This document shows positions 8,520-16,077 of a stretch of DNA of 43,461 nt, piece after piece. Numbering within the stretch: the first letter of the stretch is position 1; each line of letters starts with the position of its first letter. Below the pieces are notes generated by a model. The model did not search any database. It was not told the DNA's origin and saw nothing but the letters and a program-made list of their open reading frames with translations. The position numbers and the translations under genes were made by a program. This DNA is from Streptomyces sp. H27-C3 (GTDB lineage: Bacteria > Actinomycetota > Actinomycetes > Streptomycetales > Streptomycetaceae): NCBI RefSeq assembly GCF_030063415.1, contig NZ_JASITA010000052.1, positions 1 through 43,461 on the forward strand, written 5' to 3'.

Positions 8520-10184
8520 TTACGCCAGGCCCGGCCCGCGGACCGGAATCGATGTGAACGTGGGGGCCGGGGCCGGTTCCGTGAAGAAGTCGTTGCCCTT
8601 GTCGTCCACCACGATGAACGCGGGGAAGTCCTCGACCTCGATCCGCCAGACCGCCTCCATGCCGAGCTCCTCGTACTCGACGACCTCGACCTTCTTGATG
8701 CAGTCCAGCGCGAGGCGCGCAGCGGGGCCGCCGATCGAGCCCAGGTAGAAGCCGCCGTGGCTGTCGCACGCGTCCGTGACCTGCTGCGAGCGGTTGCCCT
8801 TGGCCAGCATGACCTTCGAGCCGCCCGCCGCCTGGAACTGCTCGACGTAGGAGTCCATACGCCCGGCGGTCGTCGGGCCGAAGGACCCGGAGGCGTACCC
8901 CTCGGGCGTCTTGGCCGGTCCCGCGTAGTACACCGGGTGGTCCTTCAGGTACTGCGGCATCTCCTCGCCCGCGTCGAGCCGCTCCTTGATCTTGGCGTGC
9001 GCGAGGTCGCGCGCCACGACCAGCGGCCCGGTCAGCGAGAGCCGGGTCTTCACCGGGTACTTGGTGAGCTCGGCGAGGATGTCGTCCATCGGCCGGCGCA
9101 GGTCGACGCGTACGACGTCGCCCTCGTCCAGGTGCTCCTCGGTGGTGTCCGGCAGGAAGCGGGCCGGGTCCCTCTCCAACTGCTCCAGGAAAACACCCTC
9201 GGCGGTGATCTTCGCGACGGCCTGACGGTCCGCCGAGCAGGACACGGCGATGGCGACGGGCAGCGAGGCGCCGTGCCGCGGCAGGCGCACCACCCGCACG
9301 TCGTGGCAGAAGTACTTGCCGCCGAACTGCGCGCCGATGCCGATCTTCTGCGTCAGCTCGAAGACCTTCTCCTCCAGCTCCTTGTCGCGGAAGCCGTGGC
9401 CGGTCGGCGAGCCCTCGGCGGGCAGCTCGTCGAGGTAGTGCGCCGATGCGTACTTGGCGGTCTTGAGCGCGAACTCGGCCGACGTACCGCCGACGACGAT
9501 CGCCAGGTGGTACGGCGGGCACGCGGCCGTGCCCAGCGAGCGGATCTTCTCCTCCAGGAACTTCATCATGGAGGCCTCGTTCAGGACGGCCTTCGTCTCC
9601 TGGTAGAGGAACGACTTGTTTGCCGAGCCGCCGCCCTTGGCCATGAAGAGGAACTTGTACGCGCCGCCGTCCGTCGCGTACAGCTCGATCTGGGCCGGCA
9701 GGTTCGAGCCGGTGTTCTTCTCGTCCCACATGGTCAGCGGGGCCATCTGGGAGTACCGCAGATTGAGCTTGGTGTACGCGTCGAAGACGCCGTGCGAGAG
9801 GGCTTCCTCGTCGCCGCCCTCGGTGAGGACGTTCTGGCCGCGCTTGCCCATGACGATCGCCGTGCCGGTGTCCTGGCACATCGGCAGCACGCCCGCCGCC
9901 GCGATGTTCGCGTTCTTCAGCAGGTCGAGCGCGACGAACTTGTCGTTGGAGGAGGCCTGCGGGTCGTCGATGATCCGGCGCAGCTGCGCGAGGTGGGCCG
10001 GCCGCAGATAGTGCGAGATGTCGTGCATCGCCTCGGCGGCGAGCGTGCGCAGCGCCTCGGGATCGACCTTGAGGAACGTCCGGCCTTCGGCCTCGAAGGT
10101 GGAGACGCCCTCTGCGGTCACCAGCCGGTACGGCGTGGTGTCCTCTCCCAGGGGGAGCAGATCGGAGTATGCAAACTCTGGCAT
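8520..10184 (-). CDS. Fumarate hydratase class I (Fe-S)
   Basis: Fuses the two subunits of the iron-sulfur fumarase family; dehydrates malate to fumarate and is oxygen-sensitive. 554 aa. The N-terminal alpha domain has GVLPMCQDTGTA near residue 103 and a GGGSANKSFLYQ segment near 185; conserved cysteines sit in CQDT, GTAACPPYHLA and VSCSADRQA. The C-terminal beta domain has GPTTAGRMDSY and KGNRSQQVTDAC. An ATG 9 nt upstream also exists, but AAGGA is adjacent to it and lies 9 nt from the chosen ATG, so 10184 is preferred. The 3' end is echoed in the following 75 bp. It lies close to fumC; expression could switch with iron or redox state (inference). Confidence 0.95.
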   Translation of the reverse strand: MPEFAYSDLLPLGEDTTPYRLVTAEGVSTFEAEGRTFLKVDPEALRTLAAEAMHDISHYLRPAHLAQLRRIIDDPQASSNDKFVALDLLKNANIAAAGVLPMCQDTGTAIVMGKRGQNVLTEGGDEEALSHGVFDAYTKLNLRYSQMAPLTMWDEKNTGSNLPAQIELYATDGGAYKFLFMAKGGGSANKSFLYQETKAVLNEASMMKFLEEKIRSLGTAACPPYHLAIVVGGTSAEFALKTAKYASAHYLDELPAEGSPTGHGFRDKELEEKVFELTQKIGIGAQFGGKYFCHDVRVVRLPRHGASLPVAIAVSCSADRQAVAKITAEGVFLEQLERDPARFLPDTTEEHLDEGDVVRVDLRRPMDDILAELTKYPVKTRLSLTGPLVVARDLAHAKIKERLDAGEEMPQYLKDHPVYYAGPAKTPEGYASGSFGPTTAGRMDSYVEQFQAAGGSKVMLAKGNRSQQVTDACDSHGGFYLGSIGGPAARLALDCIKKVEVVEYEELGMEAVWRIEVEDFPAFIVVDDKGNDFFTEPAPAPTFTSIPVRGPGLA

Positions 10185-10350
10185 TGCGGCCATTCCTTAC
10201 TCGGCGACGGCAACTGGCCTCCATTGGCGCAGCGCGTCCACCAGCGTAAGACGCCCCTCGGACAGCGAGCCGGTGAGGTAAGGCTCAGTTGTCCCCGACT
10301 GCCGGCCGATACCCCGAAGCAGGGGCTAGTCGCGATCTATCGCGTCTGGG

Positions 10351-10356
10351 TAGTCT
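10351..10356 (+). promoter_or_regulatory. Leaderless -10 box of the DUF1707 gene
   Basis: TAGTCT followed by 6 nt and the GTG start; there is no purine-rich ribosome site at the normal distance. Confidence 0.45.
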
Positions 10357-10362
10357 GGGTGG

Positions 10363-11034
10363 GTGGACCTTGAGAAGCGCCCCCAGCAGCCGGCCGCCCC
10401 CGCGATGCCCGCCGAGCCCGCCATCCGCGCGTCCGACGAGGACCGCGACCGGATCGCGGACATCCTGCGCGAGGCGATGGCCGTGGGCAGGCTGACGGCC
10501 GACGAGCACGCCGACCGCATCGACGCCGTGTACCGCGCCAAGACCGTCGCCGAGCTCGAACCGCTGGTGCGGGACCTTCCGGTGCCGGACGGCCGCGCCG
10601 GGTCCTCATCGGCGCCGTACGCCCCGGACGATTCGCCGGGCCCGGTCACCGCCGAGAACCTGGTCGCGATCTTCAGCAGCTCGACTCGCAAGGGCCGTTG
10701 GCGCATCGGCCGCAAGACCAACGCCTTCGCGCTCTTCGGCAGCGTCGAGATCGATCTCACCGAGGCGCTCTTCGGACAGCGGACGACCGTGATCAACGCG
10801 ACCGCGATTTTCGGCAGCATCGAGGTGCGGGTCCCGGAGAACATCTCGCTGCGCGGCAGCGGCACCGGCATCCTCGGAAACTTCGAGGTCGAAACGCTCG
10901 AAGCACACGACCCGCAGGCGCCCGTCGTGACGATCAACGGGTTCTCCGTGCTGGGCAGTATCGAGGCGAAACCCAAGCGCGGTAAGCGCATTGCGGATCT
11001 TCACGATCGCATGCGCAAACACTTTGGGGCCTGA
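10363..11034 (+). CDS. DUF1707 / LiaF-like domain protein
   Basis: 223 aa, soluble. Residues about 22-75 are a DUF1707 (SHOCT-like) domain: RASDEDRDRIADIL, then GRLTADEH.DR...., a common N-terminal module in actinobacteria. After a Pro/Ser linker, residues about 100-200 have the beta-rich repeats FALFGSVEIDL, NATAIFGSIEVRVP and GFSVLGSIEAKPK, which match the C-terminal domain of LiaF/VraT-like cell-wall stress proteins. A regulatory role at the envelope is plausible but unproven. The start is GTG with a TAGTCT box 6 nt before it (leaderless pattern). It lies immediately upstream of the WhiB gene in the same direction. Confidence 0.85.
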   Translation: MDLEKRPQQPAAPAMPAEPAIRASDEDRDRIADILREAMAVGRLTADEHADRIDAVYRAKTVAELEPLVRDLPVPDGRAGSSSAPYAPDDSPGPVTAENLVAIFSSSTRKGRWRIGRKTNAFALFGSVEIDLTEALFGQRTTVINATAIFGSIEVRVPENISLRGSGTGILGNFEVETLEAHDPQAPVVTINGFSVLGSIEAKPKRGKRIADLHDRMRKHFGA

Positions 11035-11126
11035 CGTCCTTCGAAACTCAGTGCATAGGCTCGCGCACAGCGGGTAGGGACTGCTTCATCGTCGCTCGCT
11101 CCCGAAGTCGTCGTCAGGAGTAGACC

Positions 11127-11507
11127 GTGCTGCATCCGCCGCATCAGTCCCTGCAGGTCGCCGCCCTTCCGTCACAGCGTGCGCCGGCGCGGGATCAGGC
11201 TGGCCCCTGGCACTCGGAGGCGGTGTGCCGCCGGGACGAAGCCGGGCTGTTCTTCGCCCCCTCCAAGGAGCCGACAGCCGCGAGGCTGGCGCGGGAGGAA
11301 GCTGCGAAGAGGGTCTGCGCACGATGCCCGGTGATGGTCGAGTGCCGGGAGCACGCACTGCTCCAGCCCGAGCCGTACGGCGTGTGGGGTGGATTGACCG
11401 CGGCCGAGCGCAGGGTGGTGCTGGCCCGGCGCAGGCGGCGCGAAATAGAGCTCAGCAACCTCGGCGGCACGGCCCCGGCCGAAGAGCGGATCGCCGCCGC
11501 GGGCTGA
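11127..11507 (+). CDS. WhiB-family iron-sulfur transcription factor
   Basis: 126 aa. WhiB-like proteins bind a [4Fe-4S] cluster with four Cys and usually act with the principal sigma factor. All four are present: AVCRRDE, CARC (CxxC) and VEC in CPVMVEC, giving the C-Xn-C-XX-C-X5-C pattern, then the GVWGG turn and a basic tail RRRRRE. The GTG start has AGGAG (11116-11120) 6 nt upstream. From memory, the wbl gene between the fumarases and glpX of S. coelicolor is wblI. This may be its orthologue, but I cannot check, so I leave the symbol empty. Confidence 0.95.
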   Translation: MLHPPHQSLQVAALPSQRAPARDQAGPWHSEAVCRRDEAGLFFAPSKEPTAARLAREEAAKRVCARCPVMVECREHALLQPEPYGVWGGLTAAERRVVLARRRRREIELSNLGGTAPAEERIAAAG

Positions 11508-11550
11508 TCAGGCCTGCTGTTTCCGGATCGCTGTTCAGGCCGTTGTTCCG

Positions 11551-11585
11551 GCCTGCGTTCACGCCTGCGTTCACGCCTGCTGTTC
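11551..11585. repeat. Short 12-bp tandem repeat after the whiB-like gene
   Basis: GCCTGCGTTCAC occurs twice in tandem followed by a partial third unit. It belongs to a longer run of related GTTC/GCCTG words between 11518 and 11600. No coding function is seen. Confidence 0.7.
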
Positions 11586-11643
11586 CAGGCTCGTGCCCGG
11601 CTTTGTGCCGCGTACATGTCCGTGTCGCGCCCAGTCTCGTATC

Positions 11644-11699
11644 GCGTACGAGAAAGGGGCGCCCCCGCTGCACAACGGGGCCGCCCCTTTCTCGTACGC
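11644..11699. terminator. Bidirectional terminator between whiB-like gene and glpX
   Basis: An 18-bp perfect outer stem, one C-C mismatch, then at least 4 more paired bases around a 10-nt loop. The lower stem contains AAAGGGGCG / CGCCCCTTT. The two flanking genes are convergent, so it probably stops both. Confidence 0.9.
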
Positions 11700-11729
11700 C
11701 GTACTGGTACCGCTCGCTCCGCTTGGCCG

Positions 11730-12761
11730 CTACTTCCCGCGGTCGAAGTCGATGGCGCTGTAGGCGCGCAGCTTCGACAGCCGGTGCGTGGAGTCGATCT
11801 GGCGGATCGTGCCCGACTTGGAGCGCATCACCAGGGACTGGGTGGTGGCGGTCTCGGCGCGGTAGCGGACGCCGCGCAGCAGCTCGCCGTCCGTGATGCC
11901 GGTGGCGACGAAGAACACGTTATCGCCGCTGACCAGGTCGTTCGTGTGCAGCACACGGTCGAGGTCGTGCCCCGCGTCGAGCGCACGCTGGCGCTCCGCC
12001 GCGTCCTTGGGCCACAGCTTGCCCTGGATCGTGCCACCGAGGCACTTGATCGCGCAGGCCGAGATGATGCCCTCCGGTGTGCCGCCGATGCCCATCAGCA
12101 GGTCGACACCGGTGCCTTCGCGCACCGCCATGACAGAGCCCGCGACATCGCCGTCGGAGATGAACTTGATGCGGGCGCCCGTCTCGCGGATCTCCTTGAC
12201 GATGCCCTCGTGACGGGGGCGGTCGAGGATCATCACGGTGACGTCTTCGGGGGTGGAGTGCTTGGCCTTGGCCACCCGGCGGATGTTGACCGAGACCGGG
12301 GCGTTGATGTCGACGAAGTCGGCTGCCTCGGGCCCGGTGACGAGCTTGTCCATGTAGAAGACCGCGGACGGGTCGAACATGGTGCCGCGGTCGGCGGCGG
12401 CGAGTACGGCGATGGCGTTCGGCATGCCCTTGGCGTTCAGCGTCGTACCGTCGATCGGGTCGACGGCGATGTCGACCTCCGCGCCGGTGCCGTCGCCGAC
12501 CCGCTCTCCGTTGAAGAGCATCGGGGCTTCGTCCTTCTCGCCTTCACCGATGACGACGATGCCGTTCATCGAGACGGTCGAGACAAGGGTCCGCATGGCC
12601 TTCACCGCAGCGCCGTCCGCGCCGATCTTGTCACCGCGGCCGACCCACCGCCCGGCGGCCATGGCAGCGGCCTCGGTGACCCGGACGAGCTCCAGGGCCA
12701 GGTTGCGGTCGGGAGCCTCGGGCGAGACTTCGAGCTGAGACGGAAGATGGTGCTCGGTCAT
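11730..12761 (-). CDS. glpX: Fructose-1,6-bisphosphatase class II
   Basis: Removes the 1-phosphate of fructose-1,6-bisphosphate in gluconeogenesis; cytoplasmic and metal dependent. 343 aa, normal for GlpX. Key motifs are VGRGDKIGADGAAVKAMR near residue 40, IGEGEKDEAPML near 70 and the metal/phosphate site DPIDGTT near 101. AAAGGTG lies 7-8 nt before the ATG. It is divergent from the DUF4245 gene; the 105-bp spacer holds an AT-rich stretch (GTCGATAAAATGAGC) likely used by one or both promoters. The neighbours (fumarases, WhiB-like) resemble the order I recall from S. coelicolor. Confidence 0.97.
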   Translation of the reverse strand: MTEHHLPSQLEVSPEAPDRNLALELVRVTEAAAMAAGRWVGRGDKIGADGAAVKAMRTLVSTVSMNGIVVIGEGEKDEAPMLFNGERVGDGTGAEVDIAVDPIDGTTLNAKGMPNAIAVLAAADRGTMFDPSAVFYMDKLVTGPEAADFVDINAPVSVNIRRVAKAKHSTPEDVTVMILDRPRHEGIVKEIRETGARIKFISDGDVAGSVMAVREGTGVDLLMGIGGTPEGIISACAIKCLGGTIQGKLWPKDAAERQRALDAGHDLDRVLHTNDLVSGDNVFFVATGITDGELLRGVRYRAETATTQSLVMRSKSGTIRQIDSTHRLSKLRAYSAIDFDRGK

Positions 12762-12913
12762 CGGAGCGCACCTTTCTGTACGGCGACGGCCGGAAAAGAG
12801 GGTGCTACGACTCTATCGGTACGTCGATAAAATGAGCAGAGCGGGTCACGTATGAGCGCCGTACTGTGATCCGCGCTGTGATCCGGGACCCCTGGAGCAG
12901 GCGTCCGCCCGGC

Positions 12914-13456
12914 ATGGGGGACGATGGAGGGGTGGCAGGTACGAAGGGCAAGCAGACGGTCCGGGACATGGTGCTTTCGATGGCGGTGATCGGAGCCGTC
13001 GTCGCGAGTATCTACGTCTTCATCCCGCACGACGAGAAGAAGGACCCGACCCGCACGGTCGACTACCGGGTCGAACTCATCACGGCGAGGCGCGCCGCAC
13101 GGTACCCCGTGGCGGCCCCGGTGGGCCTGCCCGAGACCTGGCGGCCGACGTCCGTGTCGTACCGGGGGCAGGACGAGGACGCCTGGCACCTGGGCTTCCT
13201 GGACCCGGACGACGAGTACGTCGCGGTCGAGCAGTCGAGCGGTCCCGTTGAGCGCTTCGTGCGGACGGTCAGCCAGCAGGCGACGAAGACGGACCGGACC
13301 CAGCAGGTCGGCTCGGAGAGCTGGCAGCGTTGGGAGGGCCCGAAGTACGACGCGCTGGTGCGCGCCGAAAAGGGCGTGACGACGGTGGTCACGGGCACCG
13401 CCCCGCACGAGCAGCTGGTGAAGATGGCTGCCGCGCTGGAGGAGAAGAAGTCCTGA
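12914..13456 (+). CDS. DUF4245 single-pass membrane protein
   Basis: About 180 aa. A short basic N-terminus (GTKGKQTVRDM) leads into one membrane helix (VLSMAVIGAVVASIYVFI). The rest is an extracytoplasmic domain of the DUF4245 family, an actinobacterial family of unknown role. The start is uncertain: the ATG at 12914 is given, but a GTG at 12932 (VAGTKGKQ) fits the usual family N-terminus better, though its GGAGG is only 1 nt away. It is followed by a strong hairpin and faces the nitroreductase gene. Confidence 0.8.
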   Translation: MGDDGGVAGTKGKQTVRDMVLSMAVIGAVVASIYVFIPHDEKKDPTRTVDYRVELITARRAARYPVAAPVGLPETWRPTSVSYRGQDEDAWHLGFLDPDDEYVAVEQSSGPVERFVRTVSQQATKTDRTQQVGSESWQRWEGPKYDALVRAEKGVTTVVTGTAPHEQLVKMAAALEEKKS

Positions 13457-13468
13457 CCCGACGTCCAT

Positions 13469-13511
13469 ACGACGATGCCGCCGCACCTTTCGGGTGCGGC
13501 GGCATCGTCGT
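13469..13511. terminator. Bidirectional terminator between DUF4245 and nitroreductase genes
   Basis: 19-bp stem around a 5-nt TTTCG loop (core GACGATGCCGCCGCACC and its complement), located between convergent genes. Confidence 0.9.
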
Positions 13512-13567
13512 GCGTGCAAGGCCCTGACGTACAGGGCTCTGACGCACGGGGTTCGTACGTACGGGGC

Positions 13568-14158
13568 TCAGACGGTCGTGATGACCTCGTCGTAGGCCAG
13601 ACGCGGGGAGCGCGGGAACCAGGCGTCCTCGCCCGGCTTGCCGATGCTGACGACCATCAGCGGGGTGTGGTCGTCGTCCAAGAACTCCTTCTGGACGCCG
13701 GCGAAATCGAAGCCGGTCATCGGGCCGGCGGACAGGCCGGCGGCGCGGACGCCGACGATGAAGTACGCGGCCTGCAGGGCGGCGTTGAGGCCTGCGGCCT
13801 GCTCGCGGGCCGGGCGCTCGGTGAAGAACACGTCCTTGGCCTGCGGGAAGTGCGGGAACAGCGCCGGGAGCTCCTGGTGGAACTCGTTGTCCGCGGCGAG
13901 GATCGCGACCAGCGGGGCGGTGGCGGTCTTGGGCCGGTTGCCCTCGGCCATGTGCGAGACCAGGCGCTCACGCGCTTCGGCCGAGCGGACCAGGACGACG
14001 CGCAGCGGCGACTGGTTGAACGCGGTCGGCCCGTACTTGACCAGGTCGTAGATCGCCTGGACCTGCTCCTCGGTCACCGGCTCGTCGGCGAACGTGTTGG
14101 CGGTGCGGGCCTCACGGAAAAGGAGGTCCTGGGCGGCGGGGTCAAGAACGAGAGACAT
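13568..14158 (-). CDS. Nitroreductase-family protein (RutE/HadB-like)
   Basis: 196 aa, FMN-dependent fold. It matches the malonic semialdehyde reductase (RutE) subgroup in length and in the segments F.EAR.ANTFAD near residue 15, KYGPTAFNQSPLR near 45 and RAAGLSAGPMTGFD near 137. That subgroup reduces semialdehydes or nitro/quinone compounds with NAD(P)H; the true substrate is unknown. The ATG at 14158 is preceded by AAGGTAAG. A promoter with a consensus-like -35 overlapped by an inverted repeat lies about 45-80 bp upstream, so expression is probably repressed by an unlinked regulator. Confidence 0.88.
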   Translation of the reverse strand: MSLVLDPAAQDLLFREARTANTFADEPVTEEQVQAIYDLVKYGPTAFNQSPLRVVLVRSAEARERLVSHMAEGNRPKTATAPLVAILAADNEFHQELPALFPHFPQAKDVFFTERPAREQAAGLNAALQAAYFIVGVRAAGLSAGPMTGFDFAGVQKEFLDDDHTPLMVVSIGKPGEDAWFPRSPRLAYDEVITTV

Positions 14159-14202
14159 GCGACTTACCTTCCGGACGTGCAAGGGGTTCAAGCGATGCAC
14201 TC

Positions 14203-14237
14203 ACGGTAGGACGTTTTAGATTAAGTTTCAACTAAAA
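14203..14237 (-). promoter_or_regulatory. Nitroreductase promoter with operator-like inverted repeats
   Basis: On the minus strand TTGAAA (14226-14231) and TACCGT (14203-14208) are 17 nt apart, a good principal-sigma promoter. The -35 lies inside an AT-rich palindrome: TTTTAG (14214-14219) pairs with CTAAAA (14232-14237), and a tighter AGTT-TC-AACT lies within it. MarR-type repressors commonly bind such sites; the regulator is not in this window. Confidence 0.6.
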
Positions 14238-14264
14238 TTGGATCTTCGTGATCTGATTCACACG

Positions 14265-14434
14265 CCTAACGACCTCACCCGCGATTGACAGTGGGAGAAG
14301 GAGCGACGTCTGGGGCCTTCGAATCCAAGGCGGAGGAGGGAGTGATGCCGGAGCCATCGCGACTGACGACAACGCCGGAGGCGGAGGTCCCAGGCGCCGC
14401 GACGCCGCTGCCAATCGTGGGTGAGGTCGTAAGG
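14265..14434. mobile_element. MITE-like element with 27-bp inverted ends
   Basis: The 27-nt ends at 14265-14291 and 14408-14434 are inverted copies (24/27 identical, core ACGACCTCACCC). The 116-bp interior has no convincing gene. It fills most of the 355-bp space between the nitroreductase and xseB genes. Size, terminal repeats and lack of a transposase fit a non-autonomous miniature element. No clear target-site duplication was seen in the flanks. Confidence 0.6.
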
Positions 14435-14513
14435 ACTTTCCGGGCGGATCGGGCCTCTTTGCTGCCCCCCAGCTGTCCGGTCGTCCGGTCGCCCCGCTGC
14501 CCGGGTGTCCCGC

Positions 14514-14753
14514 TCAGGCCTTCGACGGCTCCGCCGGGTCCGCCAGTGCCGCGTCCAGGCGAGCGCGGGCACCCTCCAGCCAGTGGCGGCAGACCTTCGC
14601 CAGCTCCTCGCCCCGCTCCCACAGGGCCAGCGAGTCCTCCAGCGTCGTGCCGCCCGCCTCCAGGCGGCGTACGACATCGATCAGCTCGTCCCTGGCCTGC
14701 TCATAGCCCAGTGCCGCGGTCGCCGTCGCCGCTGCCTCGTCCGTCTTCGCCAT
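14514..14753 (-). CDS. xseB: Exodeoxyribonuclease VII small subunit
   Basis: 79 aa. XseB binds XseA to form exonuclease VII, which degrades single-stranded DNA from both ends in repair. The coiled family core is present: YEQARDELIDVVRRLEAG, then LEDSLALWERGEEL. The start at 14753 has AGGGTGG 5 nt upstream and is preferred to an ATG 18 bp earlier. It lies 94 bp downstream of xseA on the same strand, probably one operon. Confidence 0.95.
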   Translation of the reverse strand: MAKTDEAAATATAALGYEQARDELIDVVRRLEAGGTTLEDSLALWERGEELAKVCRHWLEGARARLDAALADPAEPSKA

Positions 14754-14847
14754 GTCATCCACCCTACGCATCGGCTGTCCCTCCCCAGGAGGGCTCGCTC
14801 GTCCGTCCCATGCCCGCCGCGCGACCCGGGAGCCCCGCGCGCGGCTC

Positions 14848-16068
14848 TCACCCGGTGGCTGTGTCCGCCACCCGCACCATGAACTCGCCCTCCGCGACCC
14901 GGGCCCGCAGCTCCTGCTCCGGGGCCATGTCGTCCGCCGAGCGCACCACCGCTCCGTCCGCCGTCTGCAGTACGGCGTACCCGCGCTCCAGCGTCGCGGC
15001 CGGCGACAGCGCCACCACCCGCGCCCGGGTGTGCGAAAGCTCGGAGTCGGCGCGGTCCAGGAGATGCCCGAGCGTGCGGCGGCTGCGTGCGAGCAACGCC
15101 TCGATCTCGTCCTCGCGCTCCTCCACCATCCGCTGCGGGCGCTCCATCACCGGCCTGGCCAGCGCGTGCGCCAGGCCCCGCTCCTCGCGGTCGATCAGCC
15201 CCTGCACGGTCCGCAGGGCCCGGTCCCGCAGCTGCTGGACGCGGTCCAGCTCCTCCCCGACGTCCGGCACGACCTTCTTCGCCGCGTCCGTCGGTGTCGA
15301 CGCCCGCAGGTCAGCCACCAGGTCGAGCAGCGGCGAGTCCGGCTCGTGCCCGATCGCGGACACCACCGGCGTACGACATCCGGCCACGGTCCGTACGAGC
15401 TGCTCGTCGGAGAACGGCAGCAGGTCCTCGACGCTGCCGCCGCCCCGCGCCACGATGATCACGTCGACGTCCGCCAGCTCGTCCAGCTCCTTGACCGCCT
15501 GAACGACCTGGGCCACCGCGTGCACCCCCTGCACCGCCACATTGCGCACCTCGAAGCGCACGGCCGGCCAGCGGCGGCGCGCGTTCTCCAGGACGTCCCG
15601 CTCGGCCGCCGACGCGCGTCCGGTCACCAGACCGATGCGCTGCGGAAGGAAGGGCAGTGGTCGCTTGCGGTCCAGGGCGAACAGCCCCTCGCCGGCGAGG
15701 GACTTCTTCAGCTGCTCCAGCCGGGCGAGCAGCTCGCCGATGCCCACCGGCTTTATTTCGGTGGCCCGCAGCGAGAGCTGACCGCGCGGCGCGTACCACT
15801 CGGGCTTGGCGTGCACGATGACACGCGCGCCCTCCGACACGACATCCGCGATCGCGTCGAAGACCTGGCGATAGCACGTCACGGCCACCGAGATGTCGTG
15901 GGAAGGGTCCCGCAGGGTCAGAAAGACGACCCCGGCGCCGGGCCTGCGCGACAGCTGCGTGATCTGCCCCTCGACCCACACGGCTCCGAGCCGGTCGATC
16001 CACCCGCCGATGAGGCGCGAGACCTCACCGACGGGCAGCGGCGCTTCCGCAGACGTATTGAGAGCCAT
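14848..16068 (-). CDS. xseA: Exodeoxyribonuclease VII large subunit
   Basis: 406 aa, catalytic subunit of exonuclease VII. An N-terminal OB fold (about residues 15-110, WVEGQITQLSRRPGAGVVFLTLRD) binds single-stranded DNA. The central catalytic domain has the GLVTGRASAAERD segment near 148, VARGGGSVEDLLPFSDE near 208 and SAIGHEPDSPLLDLVADLRASTPT near 240, all hallmarks. The tail is a long helical region for XseB binding. It starts 9 nt after the APC permease stop. A TAGCCT box overlapping that stop lies 6 nt before its ATG, so it may also be made from a leaderless transcript. Confidence 0.96.
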   Translation of the reverse strand: MALNTSAEAPLPVGEVSRLIGGWIDRLGAVWVEGQITQLSRRPGAGVVFLTLRDPSHDISVAVTCYRQVFDAIADVVSEGARVIVHAKPEWYAPRGQLSLRATEIKPVGIGELLARLEQLKKSLAGEGLFALDRKRPLPFLPQRIGLVTGRASAAERDVLENARRRWPAVRFEVRNVAVQGVHAVAQVVQAVKELDELADVDVIIVARGGGSVEDLLPFSDEQLVRTVAGCRTPVVSAIGHEPDSPLLDLVADLRASTPTDAAKKVVPDVGEELDRVQQLRDRALRTVQGLIDREERGLAHALARPVMERPQRMVEEREDEIEALLARSRRTLGHLLDRADSELSHTRARVVALSPAATLERGYAVLQTADGAVVRSADDMAPEQELRARVAEGEFMVRVADTATG

Positions 16069-16077
16069 GTACGCAGG

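Noticed and set aside
8434..10224. Long minus-strand frame overlapping the class I fumarase
   Set aside because: Only its last ~20 codons are meaningful (the duplicated tail). The rest is an out-of-frame reading of the fumarase gene.
8475..10373. A 632-codon plus-strand open frame
   Set aside because: Antisense to the class I fumarase; composition (Arg/Ala/Val-rich, no domain) is that of a shadow.
14344..15502. Plus-strand frame with a good GGAGGAGGGAG ribosome site before an ATG at 14344
   Set aside because: It starts inside the MITE-like element and continues antisense through xseB and xseA with no recognisable domain.
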